From the IMG/VR virus record IMGVR_UViG_3300020723_000223, positions 1 through 44,880 of that record: a stretch of 44,880 bases of DNA; one strand, 5' to 3'. Positions 17,174-24,467 of the stretch are shown here, piece after piece. Source of the stretch: a virus. The translations under genes and the position numbers were made by a program. Each line of letters opens with the position of its first letter. The stretch's first letter is position 1. The notes beneath the pieces were generated by a model. It was not told where the DNA came from. It saw nothing but the letters and a program-made list of their open reading frames with translations, and searched no databases.

Positions 17174-17546
17174 GGTCAAATACCGTACGTGCTCGAATGT
17201 TACCAAACGAATCAGAAAACACTTCGGGACTCTGTTCTACGACTACCTGATCTGCCCTATATGCTGTATCAAGTTCTGCCATTTGTTTTTCATACTTTGT
17301 TCTTACATAAGCTTCAAATTTATCATAATCGCCCATGCCGTGACGTTCACCAGATAACATTTTTCTGTTGATGTAATCGCCGATAGCACTAGACATACTA
17401 ATATGTCTATTCCTGAGTTGATTTACAAATTCAATTGTCTCTGTAACTTCCCATTGTGTTTCGGAACTTTTTGCAGCACCGGTCTTAGCACCCTTCTTAG
17501 GTGTGTGCTTATGTGATACAACAATAAAAACTTTTTCTTTACTCAT
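17166..17546 (-). CDS. Conserved T4-like phage protein (126 aa)
   Basis: The N-terminus is a strand-like KVFIVVSHKHTPKKGAK, followed by a central helical region. I believe similar proteins occur in T4-like aquatic phages but know no assigned role. The start at 17546 has AAGGAG five bases upstream and overlaps the clamp-loader stop (ATGA), so it was preferred over the upstream candidate at 17567. Its place directly after the clamp-loader gene is where T4 has gp62, but the sequence does not resemble gp62. Confidence 0.65.
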   Translation of the reverse strand: MSKEKVFIVVSHKHTPKKGAKTGAAKSSETQWEVTETIEFVNQLRNRHISMSSAIGDYINRKMLSGERHGMGDYDKFEAYVRTKYEKQMAELDTAYRADQVVVEQSPEVFSDSFGNIRARTVFDHA

Positions 17547-18481
17547 AATACTCCTTTTGCAATCCATTCTAATTCAACCAATGTAGCCGACAGGCATAAT
17601 TCAACATCAACACAAGAAGCATGATTTACCATTCCGTCTCTAATAACAAGAATGGCCTTACATTGTTTTTCGTCCTCTTCACCCCATATTTCTATATTTT
17701 GATATAAGAAGGTATACATCTCTTCATATTCTTCTCTACCAACCTTTTCGCATATAAGCTGGCGCGCCTCTTTAAATTGGCCGGCTCTGAATAATGCAAT
17801 CATATCAATCTTATAGTCTGCTGTTTCTTCAGAATCTATATCTGGAGCAACTAGCTTACCACCAAACGAATTAGATTGAAGCATACTAATGCCGCGACGC
17901 AAATCGGGATATGTCTTATCAACAATTGCCACTAAAGCATCGAAATCTAATTCAATACCTTCCTTACTTAATATATCCACTAATTTGGCATCAAATTCAT
18001 CCCTGTCCAATTTCTCAATGTGCATACGTCCTGTTTCACAACGCGACTTAATGGCATCCATAATCTTATGTGGATAGTTGCACGTCAATAGAAATCTAAC
18101 AGAACTTGCATAACGTTCCATGGTACCTCTAAGTATACCTTGTGCGGGTTTAGACAATCCATCAGCTTCATCTAAGAAGATATATTTGATATCTCCTACA
18201 CCCATTGTGCTAGAGAATCCATCAATTCTTTCTCTAATATAGTCGACACCATTATCCTTTGAGGCATTAACTTCTAATATATCAAATGGATCGATATTGA
18301 GTTCGTTTAATAGAACCTTAATGAGTGTGGACTTACCTGTACCTGGTGCGCCAGATAAAAGCATATGTGGTAATGCACCACCTTGTATCCATTTAGCTAT
18401 CTGCTTTTTCTGTTTGCCATCTTTGAAGACATAATCTTCGATCTTTTTCGGACGATATTTTTCTGTCCATAGTTCTTTCAT
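17543..18481 (-). CDS. 44: Sliding-clamp loader large subunit (T4 gp44-like)
   Basis: A 312-residue AAA+ protein: WTEKYRPKKIEDYV at the N-terminus, Walker A GAPGTGKS (44-51), Walker B IFLDEADG (101-108) and the SRC arginine-finger motif (146-148). The collar-like helical C-terminus (~200-312) completes the clamp-loader large subunit. In T4 this protein, with gp62, loads the gp45 clamp, which also serves late transcription. Neither gp45 nor gp62 was recognised here. It sits in the operon running from 20674 to 15730. Confidence 0.93.
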   Translation of the reverse strand: MKELWTEKYRPKKIEDYVFKDGKQKKQIAKWIQGGALPHMLLSGAPGTGKSTLIKVLLNELNIDPFDILEVNASKDNGVDYIRERIDGFSSTMGVGDIKYIFLDEADGLSKPAQGILRGTMERYASSVRFLLTCNYPHKIMDAIKSRCETGRMHIEKLDRDEFDAKLVDILSKEGIELDFDALVAIVDKTYPDLRRGISMLQSNSFGGKLVAPDIDSEETADYKIDMIALFRAGQFKEARQLICEKVGREEYEEMYTFLYQNIEIWGEEDEKQCKAILVIRDGMVNHASCVDVELCLSATLVELEWIAKGVL

Positions 18482-18495
18482 TTCTTAGATCTTTC

Positions 18496-18840
18496 TTAAA
18501 ATGCATGTGAAGTTGTAAACTCCGAAAATATATTCATCTCTGGATCTTCATCCGAAACAAGCATCACAGACTTAGGCCATTCAACACCCCAAACCTGCGT
18601 ATGTGAACCATCATCCTCTTTGATTTTAAGCATTCGAGTCCAACGCCCATTTTCGATAAGAATCCATTGTCCCGGAGTAATTTCTGTAACGTCTTCACCC
18701 ACAGAATATACTCGTCCCCAGCGTGGGCGAATGCCTTCGCTCTTGCCATTATCATCGGGGATAATGATACCATTAACAAGTCTGGAGCCACGCTCCAAAT
18801 CTGTTACAAGGACCTTACCTTTTAATGCTTTAACTTGCAT
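18496..18840 (-). CDS. 31: GroES / T4 gp31-like co-chaperonin
   Basis: A 114-residue beta-barrel protein close in length to T4 gp31 (111). Residues 5-12 (ALKGKVLV) match the first strand. Residues ~16-35 form a mobile-loop-like segment with NGIII, the counterpart of GroES GGIVL that contacts GroEL. RWGRVYSVG and GQWILIENGRWT are the barrel strands. It probably caps host GroEL to fold the large phage capsid protein, as gp31 does. The start at 18840 has GGAGA six bases upstream, inside the end of the preceding gene. The frame is open to 18867, but that start has no ribosome binding site. Confidence 0.82.
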   Translation of the reverse strand: MQVKALKGKVLVTDLERGSRLVNGIIIPDDNGKSEGIRPRWGRVYSVGEDVTEITPGQWILIENGRWTRMLKIKEDDGSHTQVWGVEWPKSVMLVSDEDPEMNIFSEFTTSHAF

Positions 18841-19177
18841 TTGTATCTCCGGCAATGATATCGCCATTCGGCAACTGCACTTCTTTCACCACTTTTGGTG
18901 TCTCGGCAGGTTTCATAGCCTTAACTGGCTTAGGTGCCTCCAACACAGGATCTGGTGCCGCAGGTTGCTTACCCTTCAAACCTGTACTTACAACAACAGA
19001 CTGAACTCGATGATTATCACGTGCAATATCATCCGCTGTTCGTGTTACCTGGCCACGATTAATTTGATCGCCCTTGGCATTAACTTTCATATTACCGATT
19101 GCAGGAACCTTTTCGTTTTCACGATTCAGTGCTTCCATATCAATAGTTGTTCCACGGTATGTTACATGTCTACTCAT
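18830..19177 (-). CDS. Conserved phage protein of unknown function (115 aa)
   Basis: Starts at MSRHVTYRGTTIDMEALNREN with TAGGA upstream. The frame extends to 19300, but that stretch lies over the end of the upstream gene and has no initiation signal. The C-terminal half is Pro/Lys-rich (APKPVKAMKPAETPK) and probably disordered. It overlaps the co-chaperonin start by 11 nt and carries that gene's ribosome binding site. Confidence 0.6.
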   Translation of the reverse strand: MSRHVTYRGTTIDMEALNRENEKVPAIGNMKVNAKGDQINRGQVTRTADDIARDNHRVQSVVVSTGLKGKQPAAPDPVLEAPKPVKAMKPAETPKVVKEVQLPNGDIIAGDTNAS

Positions 19178-19188
19178 TTTTCTTTTTC

Positions 19189-19722
19189 CTATTTTAGATA
19201 ATCTTTTATATCGAGTTCGTATTTCAACGAATCTACTCTGTGTACACCTATAAGGTATAGTATATACGACGAAACGCTGGAGCCGCGACCTACGCCCCAT
19301 ACGAATTTGTTCTTTCTCATGTAATCCACAAGAAATATAAACAACCTTAATAGCATAACCAGATCCCGTTCCTCATAAAGAACATATTCTTTATTTACAC
19401 GATCAATTTCCAGTTGTGTCTTACATTTATCGAGTAACCATGTGCGAACATCTATTTGCTGATAGACAACTGGAAATATCCATTCATCTGCACACTTCTG
19501 ATGAAAATCATCAAATGTTAATAATTCTTCGGGTGCATCTAAGAATGTAATTACTTCTGGTAATAATGTAGATTGGTATTGTTGAAATAATTCAATCTCT
19601 TCATCAAATATAACATTCAAGTGACTTATATTCTTTCCCTGAAGTAAAAGTTCTCTAAGGTTATCACTAGAGAGTATGGCCTGGTCATACGTGTTTACTT
19701 TTACACTGTCTTTGGTTTCCAT
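19189..19722 (-). CDS. DnaE-like fragment lacking the catalytic aspartates
   Basis: A 177-residue protein whose C-terminus FVWGVGRGSSVSSYILYLIG and following DSLKYELDIKDYLK match the Pol III alpha segment GPGRGSAAGSLVAY...DPLKYNLLFERFL. In bacterial DnaE this precedes the catalytic PDxDxDF of the palm. Here the protein stops immediately before that point, so polymerase activity is excluded. The N-terminal ~130 residues (FDDFHQKCADEW, WLLDKCKTQLEID) are consistent with the helical region before the palm. It sits upstream of the co-chaperonin and clamp-loader genes. It may bind DNA or nucleotide, or interfere with the host replicase; this is inference. Confidence 0.65.
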   Translation of the reverse strand: METKDSVKVNTYDQAILSSDNLRELLLQGKNISHLNVIFDEEIELFQQYQSTLLPEVITFLDAPEELLTFDDFHQKCADEWIFPVVYQQIDVRTWLLDKCKTQLEIDRVNKEYVLYEERDLVMLLRLFIFLVDYMRKNKFVWGVGRGSSVSSYILYLIGVHRVDSLKYELDIKDYLK

Positions 19723-20414
19723 TTCTCCACCTGAACAATTCTTGCGGGCTCACGCACAAGTCCAATATGCATATCTGATACCTCAGATATAATACGATGA
19801 AATTCATCCATTGGATCAACTATATCGCTAAACAGTTCTTCATCAGTCTGTTCATTATCTTCGGGTCTAACAAATTCGAAACAGAATCCATCATCCCTCA
19901 TCCACCACGGATCTTTATCTCGTGTTGTACCTTCTGTATAATATTCTGCTGTACTGATTGGCAATACATATCCAGTATCGGGACAATCAAATGTATATTG
20001 TAAAGAAGTATCACTACCCTTTAAATGTATCTCACCTACAATTAAATTTGGAAGTGCTAGAGATGATATCTTTGCATGTAGAAGCTGTATCAACAGATCA
20101 TCTGTTGGGCTGTCTGGGCAGTACATCATAATGTTTGTTGATAGATTCGCAATATAAAGGTCGTCTTCATTGCATACATCTACAACAACAATATTGGGCA
20201 AGTTTGTATCTAACCAGAAGTAAACCTTCTGATATGTGACACCTGCGTTATATTCAACCTCTTCTCTGGTTTTACCCTTCTTGCCAGTAGCAACAAGATC
20301 AACTGTTAATTTCCAATCAACAGGTGTTAACCAACTATCTTGAATTCTGATTCCCGTGAATTCATATTCCAGAGTCATGTGGCTCTTGATAAGATGCCTA
20401 CCCTTTTTAATCAT
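19701..20414 (-). CDS. Conserved phage protein of unknown function (237 aa)
   Basis: An acidic, strand-rich 237-residue protein. The start has AAGGGA seven bases upstream. Notable segments are VYFWLDTNLPNIVVVDVCNEDDLYIANL and WWMRDDGFCFEFV. No catalytic motif was recognised. Its end overlaps the DnaE-like gene by 22 nt, so it belongs to the replication operon. Confidence 0.6.
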   Translation of the reverse strand: MIKKGRHLIKSHMTLEYEFTGIRIQDSWLTPVDWKLTVDLVATGKKGKTREEVEYNAGVTYQKVYFWLDTNLPNIVVVDVCNEDDLYIANLSTNIMMYCPDSPTDDLLIQLLHAKISSLALPNLIVGEIHLKGSDTSLQYTFDCPDTGYVLPISTAEYYTEGTTRDKDPWWMRDDGFCFEFVRPEDNEQTDEELFSDIVDPMDEFHRIISEVSDMHIGLVREPARIVQVEKWKPKTV

Positions 20415-20425
20415 AATGATATCCC

Positions 20426-20674
20426 TTAGTCATCTAGTTTCCCTAATTCAATCGGTTTATTTATTTCGGGATATTTTTTCTTAAATTCTTCGTCCATTGT
20501 ACGCTGTTGCCGTTCTCGACGTTCATCTTCAAGAGATTGAATTACTTCTTTAATGCTGAAAACTGTAGGATTATGTCCTAATGCTACTTGGGCATTCATG
20601 TAAGTATAAGCTCTACCCAAGCGTTCGATAATTTCTTCATCGCTTAGTTTGCTTACGTCTAGGAAAGGGTGCAT
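20426..20674 (-). CDS. Small helical protein at the head of the replication operon (82 aa)
   Basis: A charged, helix-rich 82-residue protein (SDEEIIERLGRAYTYMNAQ, EVIQSLEDERRERQQR). AAGGAG lies seven bases before the ATG and a perfect TATAAATA is 23 nt upstream. It is probably the first gene of the transcription unit that continues to the kinase fusion at 15730. Function unknown. Confidence 0.65.
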   Translation of the reverse strand: MHPFLDVSKLSDEEIIERLGRAYTYMNAQVALGHNPTVFSIKEVIQSLEDERRERQQRTMDEEFKKKYPEINKPIELGKLDD

Positions 20675-20696
20675 AGTGGACTCCTTAGGTTCTGTA

Positions 20697-20704
20697 TATT
20701 TATA
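20697..20704 (-). promoter_or_regulatory. T4-type late promoter of the replication operon
   Basis: Exact TATAAATA on the minus strand, 23 nt before the ATG at 20674. Confidence 0.65.
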
Positions 20705-20710
20705 TCAGTA

Positions 20711-21304
20711 TCAAAACAATTTGCTAATTGCTGATAAGGCACCCAAATTTTTCTTAAGAAATATAGTGACTGCAAGTTGATACTTCTTAGCTATTTCCTT
20801 ATCATAGAACATCGCATTGTATGTTATATAATTAGTAGGAATTAATGGGTTTTGATCTAATGAGAATGTCTGAAAATCTTCCTTGTCAGTATAATATCTT
20901 TTCGGACATAGATTATATTCTTTATTTTTTGTTTTATCTTCTATATTAGGAATATCTTCGGATGTTGCTATTCTTCCATTCTCTGGATCTAACATACTAC
21001 CCTTGTATATTGTAGGATTTACAATTTCATAGAGTCTTGCAGCTTCGTAGTCATATATTTGACGATCACGTTGATTATAAATCATACCAGCTTCAACAAA
21101 ATAAACAATATCATCCTTCAAATCTAATAATTGTTCGATAAATTCAAGACGACAAGGCCAGACGAAATTTGGATCGTTGGCCCCTGTGTGCGATTGTACA
21201 GAATTTACATCCTGCGATGCTTTTTTATAATATTGGATATAGGCGGGCGGACACTTCAGATATTTGAAGTGTCTAAATTCCTCAGTATAAAGATCACTGT
21301 TCAT
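20711..21304 (-). CDS. Unknown phage protein (197 aa)
   Basis: An aromatic-rich protein beginning MNSDLYTEEFRHFKYLKCPPAY, with no recognised fold. Its ATG lies inside the last codons of the upstream 145-aa gene. It ends the run of small genes begun near 22518; the gap after it holds the late promoter of the next operon. Confidence 0.5.
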   Translation of the reverse strand: MNSDLYTEEFRHFKYLKCPPAYIQYYKKASQDVNSVQSHTGANDPNFVWPCRLEFIEQLLDLKDDIVYFVEAGMIYNQRDRQIYDYEAARLYEIVNPTIYKGSMLDPENGRIATSEDIPNIEDKTKNKEYNLCPKRYYTDKEDFQTFSLDQNPLIPTNYITYNAMFYDKEIAKKYQLAVTIFLKKNLGALSAISKLF

Positions 21305-21731
21305 CCGTTTCTATTGTCTCGTGTATTGTAAAAAGTGTGCCAGCTGGCCACATAACCACTTGGATAGCTCGTGCTTCGATGCTGAGTCGAAATTGTAATG
21401 CATCCATTTCATCTTTAAAACAACAATAGGCACGGCGAACAGATTGCCAATCGGGATCAAATAATGTCGCTATAATTTGCTGTTGAGACATACCATTGAA
21501 ATGATTTGCACCTGGTGGTGCTGTATGTCCGTGATCATTCTTAACCTGTATAACATCATGTTCAAGTTGAGAATATCCCCATGTGCCCTGTATTAGTTTA
21601 TAGGCCCGGCGTGTAACTTTTCTATATTCGGCTTCTAATACTTCATCTGGTCGGTTACAGAGATATTCCATCCTAACCACGTAGGGATTAGGAAAGAATA
21701 TCTTAGAGCGTGAATGTAGTAACTTTGTCAT
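21294..21731 (-). CDS. Unknown phage protein, FKxxxDAxxF family (145 aa)
   Basis: The last 50 residues include CCFKDEMDALQFRLSIEARA, resembling the FKxxxDAxxFKLxW motif of several small proteins in this region. The N-terminal part contains NRPDEVLEAEYRKVTRRAYK. ATGA coupling joins it to the upstream gene. Function unknown. Confidence 0.5.
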   Translation of the reverse strand: MTKLLHSRSKIFFPNPYVVRMEYLCNRPDEVLEAEYRKVTRRAYKLIQGTWGYSQLEHDVIQVKNDHGHTAPPGANHFNGMSQQQIIATLFDPDWQSVRRAYCCFKDEMDALQFRLSIEARAIQVVMWPAGTLFTIHETIETDEQ

Positions 21732-21970
21732 ACATAATCGTGATGCCTCTTATGAAATGCAGTCATATCAGCCTTCTCCGAAAAGCGAATAACAACAAAT
21801 TGACCCATATCAATTTCGGCATACAAACCCTTCACTGTTTTGAAGCCTTTCTGGAACTCATCTTGGCGACGATAGAAAGTTGTTGGATGTAGACGTACTG
21901 TCTCCCAATCAGATGTGTAACTATCTACAATAATTGGATCGCCAGTAATACACTTGCCTTTTTGCTTCAT
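21728..21970 (-). CDS. Unknown small protein, FKxxxDAxxF-like (80 aa)
   Basis: An 80-residue basic protein ending VVIRFSEKADMTAFHKRHHDYV, a divergent form of the local C-terminal motif. AGGAG lies six bases before the ATG. It is coupled to the next gene by ATGA. Confidence 0.5.
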   Translation of the reverse strand: MKQKGKCITGDPIIVDSYTSDWETVRLHPTTFYRRQDEFQKGFKTVKGLYAEIDMGQFVVIRFSEKADMTAFHKRHHDYV

Positions 21971-21979
21971 TTACTTCTC

Positions 21980-22249
21980 CTATGATTTGTTAATCCAAAG
22001 CCATTTTTCATAAATCGATTGTGCTATCTCATTTGGTTCATAACCGATGGTCTGTATTTTGCAAATAACGTGTCGTGCTGAAATATCATATTCCTTCCCA
22101 GAAATAGTTCTAACTTTAAAGCAGAAATCATCCTTTAATTTATCAATGACCGCACCTTCTGAATCTCGCTCAAAGATGACAGCTTCGACAAATTTTAAAA
22201 GAATTGTTTCTCCCGCCTTGGTGTAGATTACATCTCTGGGATATGCCAT
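21980..22249 (-). CDS. Unknown small protein (89 aa)
   Basis: An 89-residue, probably beta-rich protein (GETILLKFVEAVIFERDSEG, FCFKVRTISGKEYDISARHV). It has no Shine-Dalgarno of its own; its ATG follows the upstream TAA by two bases, so re-initiation is likely. Confidence 0.5.
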   Translation of the reverse strand: MAYPRDVIYTKAGETILLKFVEAVIFERDSEGAVIDKLKDDFCFKVRTISGKEYDISARHVICKIQTIGYEPNEIAQSIYEKWLWINKS

Positions 22250-22251
22250 TA

Positions 22252-22518
22252 TTAAAGCAGACTTAGGTACAGCGAAGACGATGGATCAAAGTCTGCTCGG
22301 AAAACGTAAATCTTCGGACTCACAGTCTTGCCACCCTTGAGGGTTTTCAGCACACGGCCTTCCATGGTCCATTTGTCTTCACCCTTGCCGACGTTGGCAT
22401 TAAGCCAGTTGACAAGTTTGTAGAAATGATCACGATCGCGAATCGTGACGCGGAAGGTATGAGCTGCATTCTGTTCCTTAAGGTTTACTGGTTCCTTGGA
22501 AGTGGTTTGCTTGTTCAT
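22252..22518 (-). CDS. Early small protein (88 aa)
   Basis: An 88-residue basic protein with a DHFYKLVNWLNANVGKGEDKW segment reminiscent of the NWCRACIGKRGDDW segment of the protein at 23356-23574, so it may belong to the same local family. It is preceded by a TTGACA-N17-TAAAAT promoter that overlaps the end of the dCMP deaminase gene. Its base composition looks more GC-rich than its neighbours. Function unknown. Confidence 0.55.
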   Translation of the reverse strand: MNKQTTSKEPVNLKEQNAAHTFRVTIRDRDHFYKLVNWLNANVGKGEDKWTMEGRVLKTLKGGKTVSPKIYVFRADFDPSSSLYLSLL

Positions 22519-22548
22519 ATTACACTTTCTATAAGTAGTTGAGTATTA

Positions 22549-22577
22549 ATTTTACAGTGTTTTGTCACTACTGTCAA
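22549..22577 (-). promoter_or_regulatory. Sigma70-like promoter
   Basis: On the minus strand TTGACA (22572-22577), a 17-nt spacer and TAAAAT (22549-22554). It probably starts the early unit 22518 to 20711. Confidence 0.65.
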
Positions 22578-23031
22578 CTGGATATGCACCGCGTATATCT
22601 ACGCCGGCTTCTTTCATCATTTCTAGTGCTACAAACATATCCTCTTGCCATCTTTCTGGAGACTTATCGGCCGTAAAGTTTGCATCAATCACAACTGTCT
22701 TGATACCACGCTGAATGATTGACTGAGCACAATTTGTACAAGGAGAAAATGTAACAAACATGACACAATCAGTCAGGTCGGCGCGCGGAGATAAGTCCAT
22801 AGCATTGCGTTCTGCATGACACATCCACTTGTACTTAATAGGGCGTTCTTTGCGTTCAGGTACCGTATCATCAATACCTTTTGCCATACCATTAAATCCC
22901 CAGGAGACAGGAGATCCGTCGAGCGTAGTAATAACTGCGCCCACTTTGGTTGATTCATCTTTGGACCAGGATGCTACATCCTTTGCCATCTTTAATAGAC
23001 GACTAGCCCATTTATCGTTTAATACATCCAT
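22552..23031 (-). CDS. cd: dCMP deaminase
   Basis: A 159-residue zinc-dependent deoxycytidylate deaminase: zinc ligand and proton shuttle in CHAERNAM (His72, Glu74), then SPCTNCAQSII (Cys98, Cys101). It converts dCMP to dUMP to feed dTMP synthesis, a standard phage nucleotide-metabolism step. It is the last gene of the operon that also carries MazG. The ATG overlaps the upstream stop (TAATG). Confidence 0.93.
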   Translation of the reverse strand: MDVLNDKWASRLLKMAKDVASWSKDESTKVGAVITTLDGSPVSWGFNGMAKGIDDTVPERKERPIKYKWMCHAERNAMDLSPRADLTDCVMFVTFSPCTNCAQSIIQRGIKTVVIDANFTADKSPERWQEDMFVALEMMKEAGVDIRGAYPVDSSDKTL

Positions 23032-23366
23032 TATCGTGTAAGACTCTCACGTGTGATAATCTGAGCAAGTTCTTCACCCAAATCTTCCTTATCTGTAACA
23101 ATGTATAAAGCTGAAGCTGTTCTATCAGTACGATGATCATACGTACGAATTTGAACAACCTTCCCACCTGTGGCATGATAAACAGTAAAATTCATACCCT
23201 GATTACCATCTTCGATATTGTTATTAGAAGTTTGAACTAACCCTGATTTTCGTCTAGCACTATTAATAGACATCGGAGCCTCCTCCATCTTATTATCTTC
23301 ATCACTCTGAGTTACCCATCGTATGAAGTCTACCATTGTTCGTTTAAATGCTTTTTTAATTCCCAT
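23031..23366 (-). CDS. Conserved T4-like phage protein (111 aa)
   Basis: The N-terminal half is basic and probably flexible. The C-terminal half (GMNFTVYHATGGKVVQIRTY, ASALYIVTDKEDLGEEL) is a compact alpha/beta segment resembling small proteins of aquatic T4-like phages. TGGAG precedes the ATG. It overlaps the neighbour on each side. Function unknown. Confidence 0.6.
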   Translation of the reverse strand: MGIKKAFKRTMVDFIRWVTQSDEDNKMEEAPMSINSARRKSGLVQTSNNNIEDGNQGMNFTVYHATGGKVVQIRTYDHRTDRTASALYIVTDKEDLGEELAQIITRESLTR

Positions 23367-23574
23367 TATAACTCCAGGTTAATTTAAATGCCAGTAAGCT
23401 GGCCTCATCTTTGAATGCTGCAAGATTATAACAGCCGGCCACACCATATGATGTCCAATCGTCACCTCTTTTTCCAATGCAGGCTCTACACCAATTATCC
23501 ACCTTTGTGTAATCATTGATGTTAAACTTAGTTTGATAAGGCCAGAGGGATTTCTTTAGGTGTCTCATTTTCAT
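23356..23574 (-). CDS. Small protein, FKxxxDAxxFKLxW family (72 aa)
   Basis: Ends AAFKDEASLLAFKLTWSYNGN and carries KVDNWCRACIGKRGDDWTSYG in the middle. The arrangement of an aromatic/Cys middle and an FK...FKLTW end is shared with the upstream gene. The start at 23574 (ATGA overlap) was chosen over the TTG at 23580. Confidence 0.6.
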   Translation of the reverse strand: MKMRHLKKSLWPYQTKFNINDYTKVDNWCRACIGKRGDDWTSYGVAGCYNLAAFKDEASLLAFKLTWSYNGN

Positions 23575-23789
23575 AGCCAAGTCAATTTAAAAGCAACTGC
23601 ATCTTCATCATTCTTAAATGAAATTGTACTGTGTCCGAAGTTACAGCTCAGCCGCCATTTTCCGAGTGCTTTCCAATTAGTAATTTCTCCGCCACCATAC
23701 CAACCTCCGGGACCTACATATTTCTTACACCATGCTTCCATCTCACCATGTAGATGATAGTGGTCTCTACCGAAGTTAAGTTCTTTCAT
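23571..23789 (-). CDS. Small protein, FKxxxDAxxFKLxW family (72 aa)
   Basis: Begins MKELNFGRDHYHLHGEMEAW and ends STISFKNDEDAVAFKLTWL. Same length and layout as its downstream neighbour, so the two look like tandem duplicates. The start at 23789 overlaps the upstream TGA; the longer frame to 23828 has no start signal. Confidence 0.6.
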   Translation of the reverse strand: MKELNFGRDHYHLHGEMEAWCKKYVGPGGWYGGGEITNWKALGKWRLSCNFGHSTISFKNDEDAVAFKLTWL

Positions 23790-24034
23790 CTTCCTATTAA
23801 TTTTCGAATAATAACATATTCTTCCCATGCCTTTTTTAGTGCAGGGTACGTCTCCAATTGTTCCTGTGTCGGGATCATTATATCCATAGGACTAACAAGG
23901 TTAGGATCTGTAATCACTGCCCAATGCAATCCTGTCCATATCCAGTCTTTTCCTGTAACTGAATCCATAACACAATCACCTATTTTTGGATTAGTAGGTT
24001 TAGTGGTATGCCAAACTATACTAGATGTCGCCAT
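23786..24034 (-). CDS. Small protein with EEYxIIxKL C-terminus (82 aa)
   Basis: The N-terminal part (VWHTTKPTNPKIGDCVMD, GKDWIWTGLHWAVI) resembles a small beta-rich domain. The C-terminus ALKKAWEEYVIIRKLIG matches AYEEYQIILKLSK at the end of the 101-aa protein nearby. The start at 24034 has AGGA just upstream and lies inside the mazG end. Confidence 0.55.
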   Translation of the reverse strand: MATSSIVWHTTKPTNPKIGDCVMDSVTGKDWIWTGLHWAVITDPNLVSPMDIMIPTQEQLETYPALKKAWEEYVIIRKLIGR

Positions 24035-24455
24035 CTTTCCTATTTTCGGAGTGGAATGGATCAAATTTGCCGCCTGGATAACGTGATTCCAGTTTTGCTA
24101 CATTATCAGCAATAACTGTATTTGGATCCACACCCAGTGCCCTACAAGCATTTGTCCAATACCAGATTACGTCACCTAATTCTTTTTGCAAATGCTGATG
24201 TGTTTCTGTGGTAAGAGTTTTACCATGGAACATAATCTTCTTTACAATTTCAGAAAACTCTCCAGCTTCACCCGACATACCCATTGCTGCCGTGATTAGC
24301 AAAGGAACATTTACATCTGGACCGTGAACTCCATTTTCAAAATTTCCGTCGACGCGATCCAACGAGTTCATAAAGGTAGTTAAATCATTACTGGACTGGC
24401 TTGTAACACCTTCTACGAAATCTGTGTATCTGTTTAAATCAATTTGCTTGTTCAT
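24021..24455 (-). CDS. mazG: MazG-like nucleotide pyrophosphohydrolase
   Basis: A 144-residue all-helical NTP-PPase: ExxE in GMSGEAGEFSEIVKK (Glu63, Glu66) and ExxD in KELGDVIWYW (Glu92, Asp95) form the Mg-binding four-helix core. The C-terminus KLESRYPGGKFDPFHSENR is typical of phage MazG. Phage MazG has been linked to dNTP hydrolysis and proposed to affect alarmone levels; the substrate here is unknown. AAGGA precedes the ATG. It shares its operon with dCMP deaminase. Confidence 0.9.
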   Translation of the reverse strand: MNKQIDLNRYTDFVEGVTSQSSNDLTTFMNSLDRVDGNFENGVHGPDVNVPLLITAAMGMSGEAGEFSEIVKKIMFHGKTLTTETHQHLQKELGDVIWYWTNACRALGVDPNTVIADNVAKLESRYPGGKFDPFHSENRKDGDI

Positions 24456-24467
24456 TATTTTCCTTGG

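Noticed and set aside
17174-17206. Upstream TTG start for the HAD phosphatase
   Set aside because: The ATG at 17173 gives the usual HAD N-terminus and a coupled start.
17166-17546. gp62 clamp-loader small subunit
   Set aside because: Right position after gp44 but no recognisable gp62 sequence.
18620-19201. 193-aa plus-strand open frame opposite co-chaperonin
   Set aside because: Antisense to well-supported coupled genes; His/Cys/Ile-rich shadow composition.
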